Shown here: positions 11,875 through 21,925 of the stretch, in pieces
How positions within the stretch are numbered: the first letter of the stretch is position 1
Layout of the letters: each line of letters begins with the position of its first letter
Assembly: GCA_963082975.1 (NCBI GenBank)
Contig: OY720346.1
Location: forward strand, 48,394,296 to 48,458,295
Reading direction: 5' to 3'
From: Labia minor
Taxonomy: Eukaryota > Arthropoda > Insecta > Dermaptera > Spongiphoridae
DNA: 64,000 nucleotides
Translations under genes and position numbers: made by a program
The notes under the pieces: generated by a model
Seen by the model: only the letters and a program-made list of their open reading frames with translations
Told to the model about the DNA's origin: nothing
The model's database searches: none

Positions 11875-13572
11875 ATGATGAATTTGGTTTTTTTTCCAAA
11901 AATCGCAAAAAACATCAATGAGGCCAAACCATATGAATTGAAAGGATTAAAAACGATAATAACGGGTGACGCAACATGCCGCCTCAGTAGAAAAACCCTA
12001 CTCAACTTTGAAGGGTTCAACTTTGTTGAAGGTTCTGAGGAATACGAAAAGAAAAATGAAGAATTAAAGGAAAAACTTACCAGTAAGCAACTACGTCGAA
12101 CATCTAATATACTCAATCTTCCTGAGCAAGACAGCGACGAACTAATCAGAGGTAACATTCTATCTTGGTTATGTACACTGGACGAAGATGATGAAGAAGA
12201 AGAAAAAGAAGAGACTGATAAGAAAGAAGAGACTGAAAAGAAAGAATCTAATAAAAAAGAAGAGACTGATAAGAAAGAATCTGATAAAAAAGAAGAGACT
12301 GAAAAGAAAGAATCTGATAAAAAAGAAGAGACTGAAAAGAAAGAATCTAAGAAAAAAGAAGAGACTGAAAAGAAAGAATCTAAGAAAAAAGAAGAGACTG
12401 AAAAGAAAGAATCTAATAAAAAAGAAAAAACTCAAAAGAAAGAATCGGAGAAAATTAAAGAGACTGATAAGAAAGAATCTGATAAAAAAGAAGAGACTGA
12501 AAAGAAAGAATCTAATAAAAAAGAAAAAACTCAAAAGAAAGAATCGGAGAAAATAGAAGGGACTGATAAGAAAGAATCTGATAAAAAAGAAGAGACTGAA
12601 AAGAAAGAATCTAATAAAAAAGGAGAGACTGAAAAACAGGAAGTCAAAGAAGAAAAGAATGAAGATAAAGAATCTCTAACGACTGATAATGAAAAAAAGA
12701 CCGAAAGTGAAGTTAATGAAGAGGATAAAGTAAATGACGATGAATCAATGGAAGTTGATAAGGATGAAAGCACTTCAGAAGATCGAAATAAAACAATTCG
12801 TGAAGAAGAGATTGATCCCAATGATAAAATTTTTTATCTTGATGAAACAATGCCTGAAAGTGAAGATGGTGAGAAAGACAGTGAAGAAGATGACGTTACT
12901 AATTTAAAATTCGCCTGGAAAGTTTTAAAATTGGCAAAAGTGATTTATGAAAAACAAGCAAATGAAGGAAATAAAGAAACAAAATTAAATTTAGAAAATG
13001 TTTTTTTAAAATTAGACGAAATTAAAGAAGAAAGTTCTAACGATAATGATAAAACACAAACTGCAAGTAAAGTTGAAACTGAAGATAGTGTTTTAAATAA
13101 AGAAAATGAAGATTTTAATGTGGATTTAAATTTAGAAACAGGCATAAATGATTTATCCAAATCACAAGATATACTATTTTACGTGAAGAAAAAAATCGAT
13201 AAATATCGAAAAACGAAGGCGAAGTGGAGAGATAAGGAAAAGAAGATTAACGTATTCGAGGCCGAATACATCGCAGGACGGCCGAATGTGGGAATGGAGC
13301 CTTTTGGCTCATCACCGTCCGAATCATCAAAAGCCTGGCACATCTTACTGCCTCAGGGTCGGCCATTCTCAACCACAATATCATCGGAGTTGGTGCTTCC
13401 TCTCAACGCCGCTCCAAGCAGCGAGCGCCCCAGACGCCGTCGCCGCCTCCCCACCATGAGCTACCATCACCGTCGCCGCCATTCTCCCACTCCACGCCAC
13501 CGACCAATAGCAACCGAGTTCCAGCTGTTTGGACTTCCTTTTAAAAAGGACACGGACACGATTCGAGTTTAG
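11875..13572 (+). CDS. DEK-like / NASP-like chimeric ORF carried by the LTR element
   Basis: One uninterrupted 565-codon frame. Residues about 5-102 align in order with the DEK pseudo-SAP/SAP region: YELKGLK, FEGFNFVEGSEEY, KKNEELKEKL, LNLPEQDSDELI, NILSWL, matching DEK words such as FSGFPFEKGS, YKKKEEMLKK and LVKRILNFLM. Residues 103-260 are acidic then Lys/Glu-rich with an 11-residue repeat (EETEKKESDKK). Residues about 335-395 (EEDDVTNLKFAWKVL, KLAKVIYEKQ, VFLKLDEIKEES) match the SHNi-TPR segment of NASP (NLQLAW, LAKIIF, LKLGEV). Residues 471-565 are encoded by the 3' LTR and are Ser/Pro/Arg/His-rich. DEK and NASP are nuclear histone chaperones, so a chromatin role is plausible but unproven. 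The join may come from two captured genes, or from one unusual host gene. It is intronless, as expected of cDNA capture. Confidence 0.6.
   Translation: MMNLVFFPKIAKNINEAKPYELKGLKTIITGDATCRLSRKTLLNFEGFNFVEGSEEYEKKNEELKEKLTSKQLRRTSNILNLPEQDSDELIRGNILSWLCTLDEDDEEEEKEETDKKEETEKKESNKKEETDKKESDKKEETEKKESDKKEETEKKESKKKEETEKKESKKKEETEKKESNKKEKTQKKESEKIKETDKKESDKKEETEKKESNKKEKTQKKESEKIEGTDKKESDKKEETEKKESNKKGETEKQEVKEEKNEDKESLTTDNEKKTESEVNEEDKVNDDESMEVDKDESTSEDRNKTIREEEIDPNDKIFYLDETMPESEDGEKDSEEDDVTNLKFAWKVLKLAKVIYEKQANEGNKETKLNLENVFLKLDEIKEESSNDNDKTQTASKVETEDSVLNKENEDFNVDLNLETGINDLSKSQDILFYVKKKIDKYRKTKAKWRDKEKKINVFEAEYIAGRPNVGMEPFGSSPSESSKAWHILLPQGRPFSTTISSELVLPLNAAPSSERPRRRRRLPTMSYHHRRRHSPTPRHRPIATEFQLFGLPFKKDTDTIRV
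12206..12645 (+). repeat. 33-bp (11-residue) Lys/Glu repeat array in the captured ORF
   Basis: About 13 units of a 33-bp period encoding variants of EETEKKESDKK. A larger block (ESDKKEETEKKESNKKEKT followed by QKKESEKI) is itself duplicated, showing higher-order expansion. It lies between the DEK-like and NASP-like parts, in the position of the acidic stretch that interrupts NASP TPRs or of the charged linker of DEK. Confidence 0.85.
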
Positions 13573-13816
13573 TTGTACAGTTTCAGTTTAAGTTCAAGTA
13601 TATAGTCAGATTTCAGTCAGTTTACAGTTAAGAGTTTATTCAGTCTTTTGTACATCGCCAGAAGTATTCAAGAAACGAAGAAGTTACGATTTCATTTATC
13701 TTTACACTGTATTTTTATCTTGTTCATCTTTATTCAATAAAACGATATTTTTGCAACCATTTAAACAAAACAGATATTTTTTGCTAAACAACCCCTAGAC
13801 AACGAAATTCCCTACA
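13287..13816 (+). repeat. 3' LTR
   Basis: 530 bp, identical on reading to the 5' LTR. It contains the last 95 codons of the internal ORF. There is no clear polypurine tract directly before it; the nearest purine-rich run is at about 13220-13247. Confidence 0.88.
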
Positions 13817-14925
13817 TATATATATATAAAACTTCAAAAAATTCTTTGGAAAATAAAAAGTACCTATGTATAATTTATATTTTTCATCTTAAAGAATAAT
13901 GTATAGCATTTTATACAATTTCTTCCACTTTATTAAATTATTAAATAAAATTTAATTTAAGAAAAAAAAAAATCTCAAATGAAGATAAATAAAATATATT
14001 TTAAATTTTTGATTTTAATAAACTTTTTTTTAATAATATTTAATTAATTTATTTATTTTTTTAATATAATTTATTTTTATTTAATAATTGAACTTATTAA
14101 TAAGTTATTTTTATGCACATTGTATCAATTGTTTTTTGTTTTTTTTTTTTTTTTGTTTCAAAATTTATTTTTTAAAATATTATCAAGGAAAAAAAAAACA
14201 ATTAATTCCATTACTTAATTTATAAAATAATTTTACTTATTTAGATATTTTGAATTACTTAATTATTTAATTTCATTTTCATATTTGTTCATGTGAGTTA
14301 TTTAATCTAAACTAAATAAAATGAAACATTAAATGTGATTATTTTCTTTTATTTTTTATTTTTAATATAGAATGACCTTATTAAATATTTATTATTATTT
14401 GTGTATTGCTTACCCTAGAGAGATAACATAAAATTATGTTTTATTTATTTATTAAATCATTTATGATTTTCTTTTTAATCATAAAATTATATTAATATTA
14501 AACTAAATAACGAATTTTGGAATATTATATTATGTATTATTGAGACAACTGACAAATAAATAAATATAGAAAAATCATCAAAAAAATTATCACTATTCCT
14601 ATTATTATGAAAAATAAAAATAAATAAATAAATAACTAATAATACAAAAAAATATATAGTATAGGTGATAAGTTTAATTATTTTCTTTTTTTAGATAATA
14701 TTAAATAAAAATATTAATTGGAAAAAAAAATTGAGTGAAAAAATGATAAAATAACAGAACATAAAAGAGAGAGAGAGAGAGAGAGAAGGGAGAGGGGAAA
14801 AATTAATTAAATTAAATGAAACTTTTTGTCAAAATGTCAAAATACGATTTTTCGTAATTAATTAGAGATAATCATGATTATATTTGGATTTTTAGCATCT
14901 CGTTTTTTTTAACCCTCTCCTCCAC
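13817..14925. other. AT-rich stretch without a gene
   Basis: A/T-rich with poly-T near 14140 and a GA microsatellite near 14768-14787. Nothing else seen. Confidence 0.5.
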
Positions 14926-15240
14926 CCCTCTCTCACTCTGATTGTCTCAAAATAAAATAATATAAAGCGAAATTTGTGTGTAAGTGCGTATGTGTACGTG
15001 TGGGTATGTTTGTGTTAGTGATGTGCTCATTAGCTTAATTAGCGCCATGTAATGTTTTATGAGCCCATAATATCCGAAGCTTTCGTATACATACACAATG
15101 GCCGAGCTGTTTAGTCTTTTTTTTTTTTTTTTATTTTTTTGTTTTTTGTTTATTTGAAAATCGGTAGAGGGATGTAGGAGAAGGGGAGAGGAAGAGGAAG
15201 AGGAGGAGTGAGGTGTAGTAGGAGGAAATTTGATTCGAAT
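14926..15240. promoter_or_regulatory. Complex island with paired homeodomain words
   Basis: Contains GCTCATTAGCTTAATTAGCG at about 15025-15044 (two ATTAG/TAATTAG cores within 20 bp), then CATGTAATG, and GCCGAGCTG near 15103, followed by poly-T and a purine-rich run. No ORF. The close TAATTA-type cores make it a candidate enhancer in a developmental-gene intron. Confidence 0.3.
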
Positions 15241-15592
15241 GAATAAGAAGTAAAAATAGAATACAAAACAACGACCCTATTGTATTTTGTTAATTATCAA
15301 TTACCATATAGTAATATATATATATATATATATAGGTATGTATAAATACAGACTAAATCCAATTTAATTAAATATCTACACTCTCTCATAATAATGAAAA
15401 ATAATAATAATAATTTTGAAAATCTTTTAATTGGATAGAAAGGATTATCAATTGACCAATCCCCTAGATTCTCCACAAACACACACACACACACACATAC
15501 CATAATTAAAATCAACTGTAGATATAATGAAATAATAGTAAAAACATCAATCAATGAAAATTATCAGACGAATATTTTTTTATCCTATATTA

Positions 15593-15977
15593 CAGTGATT
15601 CTCAACCACTGTGCAACGAGATTTTCCAAATGTGCTTGTCAAATTTTACAAATGTAAAGTTCAAATTAAGAATAAGTACTTATTTATACTATATGTATGT
15701 AAAAAAAAAAGTAAAATGTTTTTGCAATCAGGCTCTTAAACATTTTCGATTTTTCAATACGGCTCTAAGTATCAATCCCCCCCTGTTATTTTATTTCAGA
15801 AATGTGCCAGCCTATTGAAAAAGGTTGCCGACCCCTGATTATTATCATAAATAATATTACACAGTCTATTATAGGTAAGTAAATAACTTTTGCACTTATC
15901 TTTTTCTTTGTGTGCCGCCAAATTTTTAAACCGTTAAAAGTGTGCCGCCGTAAATAAAAAAAGGTTGAGAATCACTG
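15593..15977. mobile_element. hAT-type MITE with perfect 8-bp target duplication
   Basis: Terminal inverted repeats CAGTGATTCTCAACC and GGTTGAGAATCACTG enclose 385 bp, and both sides are flanked by the 8-bp duplication CTATATTA (15585-15592 and 15978-15985), the hAT signature. Inside is TGTGCCGCC-type sequence known from such elements. A second hAT-like end (GGTTGCCGACCCCTG, 15820-15835) belongs to a different subfamily and suggests a nested fragment. No transposase remains. Confidence 0.88.
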
Positions 15978-16397
15978 CTATATTATCTAACTATAATTCG
16001 AAATATTTTTCTAATGTATATTTATTATTTCTTTTTATTTTTTTAAATTAACTTTTGAAAATATTGAATTAAATCAATCATATTTTAATATAATTTAATA
16101 ATATATTATATTAAATAATAGATTACAATGATGAAATAGATCAAAAGGTCATTTTCAATTAAATGAATTGAATTTAATTAATACATAATAATAAAAAGAA
16201 TAGGAAAAAAGTAATTTATACGGTAGTAATCCAAAATAATTAAAATATTGTATTATTTTTTTTAGGCAATAATCAATTTTCATCAATATCACTAATTAAT
16301 AAATATTAATAATAACATTTTCTATTTTAAAACTTAATATATTTTTAATTTCTAAATTATTGATAGATTAGATATTTTCTCATAATATATGTAAATA

Positions 16398-16532
16398 CAC
16401 TGGCTGACAAAAAAATTAAGCCACTGAATCGGAATGTTCGTGTTTTTAACTTTTAAGCGGATATTAGTCAGTTCACGTTTTATCCTGGCTAGCACAATTC
16501 CCAGACCACAAGCCGATTGTGATCAGGCAGTG
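16398..16532. mobile_element. Short Tc1-like MITE
   Basis: Left end CACTGGCTGACAAAAAAAT and right end, read inverted, CACTGCCTGATCACAATC form imperfect terminal repeats around 135 bp. Both are flanked by TA, the target site of Tc1/mariner elements. No coding sequence. The ends are degenerate, so this is an old copy. Confidence 0.5.
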
Positions 16533-16599
16533 TATATAGTAATTTAAGTAAATAGAGTTTTTACAAGATTTTTACAATCAACTAAATGGTAGATTTTAG

Positions 16600-16990
16600 A
16601 ATGTCAATGATGAAAAAATATAACCCTGGGATAGTCTCAAAATGCAATTAATTTTGATCGGTGAATGATTTTAGTATTTTATCTTTTTGCGCCTAATTAA
16701 TACTAATTTTTAAATATCACTATTACGAAGAAATTTACAATTGAAAATTGGATAAATAATAATAAGGGATTTTAAATTTTTTTTATAAGTTAAATTAAGG
16801 GAAATTGGTATATGATAATATTTATTTTAACGAACATATGTGTGTGTAGAATTGATATTGATTTTATAGAAGTCATAAATGGGGAATATATAATAAAATC
16901 TATGCAAATTAACTCAATGAAAAGTTCAATCAACAAATTTCCAACCATTATTTGCTAAAATTAATATAAATTTCTTTTCAATATTAAATG
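16600..16990. other. AT-rich stretch without a gene
   Basis: No recognisable feature. Confidence 0.5.
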
Positions 16991-16999
16991 TTAATTTAT

Positions 17000-17600
17000 A
17001 TGTAGAAGAGAGAGAAAGATATATGGATAGAAGGAGGGGGGGGATGGGTGGAGGAATGAAAGTATTTGTAATTGAAATCCGTTTCAGGAATCTCATCAAT
17101 TTGTCTCACCATTGAATTTGACGGGGGTATAGTTGGGTGGATGATGGTAAAGAGGGGTAAAGGGTGTAGTGGGGGTTATATATCCCGACGGATTCATTAG
17201 CGAATTGCTAATTAAATTCGATATAATAGCAACACAGAGGAGTTGGGTGGGGATATCAGCGAATGTTTACATTATTCGACGGCAGACAACCAATTTAATT
17301 AAGTCATCGTATGCATCGCAAGCCTGAGGGGAAAATGAAGAACACCACCCCCGTTGGATAAAGAAAGGGATGGGTTGAAAGAGAGAGGGGGAGGGTATCT
17401 TTTAGACGATGTGGAATCTGATATCGCAGTTTTCGGTCGGGTAGAGGGAATGGTGGGGATGGAGTCAAGGCAGTAGGTTGATGTGAGAAGGGGAGGGGGG
17501 GGGAAAGTTTGAATGAAATACCGCAGCCCACTCTGGCAGCTTTCTTCATATATTGGCTGATTTGAATAGTTCACTTGCTAATTAAATACTATTAGAAAAT
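17000..17600. promoter_or_regulatory. GC-richer island, candidate regulatory element
   Basis: About 600 bp with purine-rich runs (17030-17060, 17375-17395, 17485-17505) and complex segments: TTAGCGAATTGCTAATTAAAT at 17198-17218, ATGTTTACATTATTCGACGG (fork-head-like TGTTTAC) near 17263, and CCAATTTAATTAAGTCATCG near 17290. The minus-strand ORFs here are Pro/Ser-rich readings of purine runs and show no family. Confidence 0.3.
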
Positions 17601-20030
17601 AAATTATTAATTAGATCGCAATTTGGGTGGAAGAAGAAATGTGTAGAAGGGTGAAGGAAGAGAATGAGAAAGGCAACGAAAGAAGGGAAAGAGAGAGAGA
17701 GAGAAGGCAAATTTTTACGAAAAATTTCCTCTAATTAACTTTAACGAGAAACTCGTTATAAAGTTTGTTTCTTGATAAGAGAGAGAGAGAGAGTCTATAA
17801 AAAAATTATTTATAAAATAAAAAATTTTTGGCAAGAATGAAAAGTGATTGGCTTAATATCCAAAATGTATTATTAATTAAAAAAATGTTTATAAAGTATT
17901 TGGGTAGGGGAGCTGCATAACACGAAAAAAAACATTGTAAGATTAATTAATCAACGAGAGAGGGAAAAAAAATGTGTCGAATAATAACATTTTAAGTAAT
18001 GAAATAGAGAGGATTAGATGAATTTAAACGAATCACGATTATGAAAATGAAAAATACACCCTCAATGTGGAAATTGAATTTTTTTTTTATAGCTTTTAAT
18101 TTTAGACAGAAAAAATAATTTATTAATTAAATGATTTTTTTTTCTTCATGAAGAATTAAATTCACAAGTTTTTACTAAATTTAGATCTGACCACAAAAAT
18201 AAATACAAAAATAATTACATGTATTTATTAGAATTATTATTGAATTATTATTTTATTTTAATAAATTTTAATTATTATATATTAAATTATCTTTTGGAAA
18301 TTAAGCGTATTTTAGTCATTTTACAAATTTAGTAGATCAAAAACACATTTTAATATAAAATTTAAAATTTTAGTAAATTTGAAGAGAATTTGAAATCTCG
18401 CTATCAATATATCATATAGGTATTATATAAAAATAATTTAAATCAATCTAATAAAAAATTTCAGTTTAATTTATTAAAAATTTTGTATACTTTTCATTAA
18501 AAGCAGTTATATGAAAAATTGTCCAAAAATGTGAGTAAATATTTAAATATGAAAATTAGAAATTAATTAATTCAATTTAGAAGGGGAATATATTAATAGA
18601 TTAATATAGGTTTACTAATACCAAATCAAAATTAGATTTGTATATATTATAAATATATATAATTTTAATATATTTTAAAAACAAATAAAAATAAACATTT
18701 ACAAATATATAGTATTCTCGTGTTATAGAAGTTATAATAAAGAAGTAGATATTTATTTTTATTCTTTGAGTACTTACTTTAATGTCAAGAAACAATAACG
18801 TATCGAAATAATGGCTGCTTACCTGAAACAAATAAATAAAAGTAAAAATAATATTAGTATAATGATGAATAAAAAGATGGATAAAATATAATAATAAAAA
18901 GAGAGACAGTGAGGGAGGAAGAGATTGAAAATGAAATGGACAAATATTTATTTAAGCATTGTTTAATATGCATAAATTAATAAATATTATTGAAAATGCC
19001 TTCATAAATCGGTCCAATAATGATGAATAAATAAATAAATACAAATTGTACATAATTAAATAAAGTATAAATCGACCTCGAATGATAATTAAATATAAAT
19101 AGAGAAAATTGTACATTACGATTAATTTGTAATTTTATTTGATAATCAACGGAACAAAAAATAGAAATCAATTGTTAATTGACCACCTCCCTTCTTCCAC
19201 CCTTATCCCTTATCGTATAGCTAACCCCGTTTTAATAATTCATCAAATTAAAAATAGTGCAGAAAGTTAATCAGTGGGGTGATAGTAGAAGTTGCTGGAT
19301 CAGCTAATTTTAGAACAATTAATAAATTAGAACTGATCATAAATAAATAAATAAATAATTAAAAATAATTATTTTAATTATTTTTATATAAATATGTAAT
19401 GCGTTGATGAATTAAATATTTTATTTTATTTTTTATTTGATTAATATTAAATAATTTAATTTAATTTAATTATTAATAATAATAATAATAATAATAATAA
19501 TGATAATATAAAAAATAAATTTAAGGGTTATAGAAAAATTTCAATCATACATAAATGTGAAATACAAGCAAATTTCAATTTGTGTTTGTACACAATTCAA
19601 TAATGAAATATAAATTGATATTTAAATAATTTAATTTACATTAATAATATAATTATTTGGAATATAAAAATAAAATTTGTTTGATATTAAATTTATTTTT
19701 TTGTAGAAAAATTCTTTTTTTTTGTCAGAAAAATTCTTTTTTTTTTTTGATGTTAAAGAAAAATAAATTAAATCAGAAAAAGAATAAATTTGTTAAAAAA
19801 TATTTTCTGACGAATTATTCATTTGAAATTTTCTATTTATATTAAATGAAACCAACTTGATTTATTTTATTTTATTTTACTTTTTATTTAAATAAAAAAA
19901 AAAAAGAGTATAGATGAATTTTTCACTTGGGTAAGTGGAAGTATGTTTTAAAAAGTATTACTTAAATGGTTCGCTTAAACAAATATAAAATTTTTCTTTG
20001 GTTAATTTGTTGATATAAGAATTTATTTTT
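17601..20030. other. AT-rich stretch without a gene
   Basis: GA microsatellites at about 17690-17705 and 17778-17793, an AAT array at 19478-19500 and poly-T runs near 19715-19750. Short ORFs are low-complexity. No gene recognised. Confidence 0.5.
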
Positions 20031-20560
20031 CAATGTGATGGTGGCTCCTCGTTTCTCTCTCTCGATTCTTCCCTTCATGGTTGGCCCATCCTTCTTGTTT
20101 GCCTTTTGCTTTTGAACCTCCTCCACCTTCCCTCACTTTTTCCCACCCACCCACATTTGTCGTCAGTTCTTTTTTCTACCGCAATCACCGCGTCACTGTC
20201 AGTTTGACTCTAGTTAGCAAATCTCTCTCTCTCTCCATATATATATATATATATATTTGTCTCTCGAATTTTTCACCCCTCTAAGCGTTCATTCTCACCC
20301 AGTCATCCACCCACTTACATCCTTTCCCATTCCACTCCAAAGAGCCAATCATTTGAATTTTATTTCATTTTTTTTTTCTGCTTTTTCAGTCTCCAAGGTA
20401 ACTCGGCTATATGTGTATACATATGTGGGATTGTCAGAAGGGGAGAAAAATATAGAATCCCATCCTCTTGCGCTTTCCACCACCCACCCCTCAGTGAATT
20501 CCTCCAACGCCACTTCCATCTCCTGACAAGTTTACAAGGGAATGTTTAAAAAGTGGTCTC
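20031..20560. promoter_or_regulatory. Pyrimidine-rich complex island
   Basis: Contains ACCGCAATCACCGCGTCACT (Runx-like ACCGCA) near 20178, CT and TA microsatellites near 20222-20255, and CCCACCC clusters. The two overlapping ORFs are translations of biased sequence. Regulatory role inferred from composition only. Confidence 0.22.
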
Positions 20561-21365
20561 TGATGTGGAATTATTGATGAGAGGCCAATTTCATCTTAGA
20601 TAGGTATTTACAAAGCGATTCACAAAACAATTTTAAATATGTATAAAAAAAATTACAAATTTTTCATCCATAAAATAATTTATATATATATTGATATTGT
20701 ATTCAGGAATACAAGTATTTATGTATATATATTTCTCGAATATAAAATTAAAATCAATGAAAAAAGACTTTCACACGTATAAATATAATAATAATGAGAT
20801 TTGGATTATAAATATGATATGTTGAACTATTATATTAAATCAATAGTAATTTTCTTACTTATATTTATTATAATAAGAAAAAATTAGACAAATAATAATT
20901 TTCTGAAATTAAAAATTTGAATAACAGAAATTGTTAAATTTATCAATAAATGTAGCTATCAAATGGCTATTGAAAAGATAAAATAAGAAAAATAAAACAA
21001 TAAAAAGAAATAAAGATTTTAATTTAAAATTTATTGATGGGAAATCCTATTAGAATATCACACATGGGAATGAAATAGATAATATCAATCAGATATGAGA
21101 GAATTTGAAGAGAATTGAAATTAGATGGAGGTGGTAAATGGTGTTTTAAGAAATGTAATGTGGAAGAACTTTTACATTCTTGGTAAATTTGGCTTTCATA
21201 TAATATATCGATATTATATACAATTTTAACCAATAATGTTATCTATTTTATTTGAAGGCATTGATTAAGAATATAAATAATTAATTCAATATATATAAAC
21301 GAATTCAAACGATAGCATTGGATTGTAATCTCTTTAGTACTTTTTTTTTATTTTACTAAAGTCTA
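20561..21365. other. AT-rich stretch without a gene
   Basis: Nothing recognisable in either strand. Confidence 0.5.
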
Positions 21366-21535
21366 TATAGTTGATGTTTTCTTTTCTTCCTCATGGGAGG
21401 ATGCGGCTCACTATTCTACTTCTAACGCGCCCTCACCCTTCCTCCTTCTTCCTCTTCTTAATGGATATAATCCCTCTTTCATTAAGCCTAACTCGTGTCA
21501 AAATGATTTAATTAATAAAAGTCCTAAAAGCTTTG
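21366..21535. promoter_or_regulatory. Small complex island with a paired OTX-like word
   Basis: Holds GGGAGGATGCGGCTCAC, TCTAACGCGCCC and ATGGATATAATCCCTC near 21460 (inverted GGAT/ATCC, OTX/Bicoid-like TAATCC), then ATGATTTAATTAATAAAAG. Candidate regulatory site only. Confidence 0.22.
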
Positions 21536-21862
21536 CATTAAATATTATTAAATATTTATGCTACAATTACATTTAATAATTCAAATACCAAAAAAAAGAT
21601 ATATATATATATAAAGGTATATATAAAAAATTAAATTTAATCTTTAATTTTATTTAAGGAAATGAGAAATAAAAAAATTATTTTTCTGGTTACTTTATGA
21701 TTTTTTTCTTTTTGAAATAAAAATAATAAATTTCTACTGCTGAATAAATTATCAGTCAACTTTAGAAAAAAAGTATTTAAAAATTTTTTTTTAAATATAT
21801 TAATATCTATTTTCATAGATAAAAAAATAAAAATGTTTTAAAATATAATTTAATTTTAATTT

Positions 21863-21925
<63 letters not shown>

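Larger units (their letters stand above)
10986..13816 (+). mobile_element. Non-autonomous LTR retrotransposon carrying a captured DEK/NASP-like ORF
   Basis: A 2,831-bp element bounded by two 530-bp direct repeats that begin TGTGGG and end CCCTACA, read as identical in both copies, and flanked by a possible 4-bp target duplication TATA (hard to judge beside TA-rich DNA). Parts in order: 5' LTR, a primer-binding-like segment, a leader of four 66-bp tandem repeats, one long ORF, and the 3' LTR. No gag, protease, reverse transcriptase, RNase H or integrase words are visible, so it must depend on an autonomous partner. It looks whole as a non-autonomous unit, with no obvious break. LTR identity implies recent insertion. 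Ty3/gypsy versus BEL/Pao ancestry cannot be told from the parts present. Confidence 0.88.

Noticed and set aside
11781-12158. 125-codon minus ORF
   Set aside because: Antisense to the DEK-like segment and leader; Ser/Phe-rich, no family.
12169-12534. Phe-rich minus ORF and Lys-rich alternate-frame plus ORF across the repeat array
   Set aside because: Both are shadow frames of the 33-bp Lys/Glu repeat in the captured ORF.
13220-13286. Classical polypurine tract next to the 3' LTR
   Set aside because: The bases directly before the LTR are mixed (GGACGGCCGAA); the nearest purine run is about 40 bp away.
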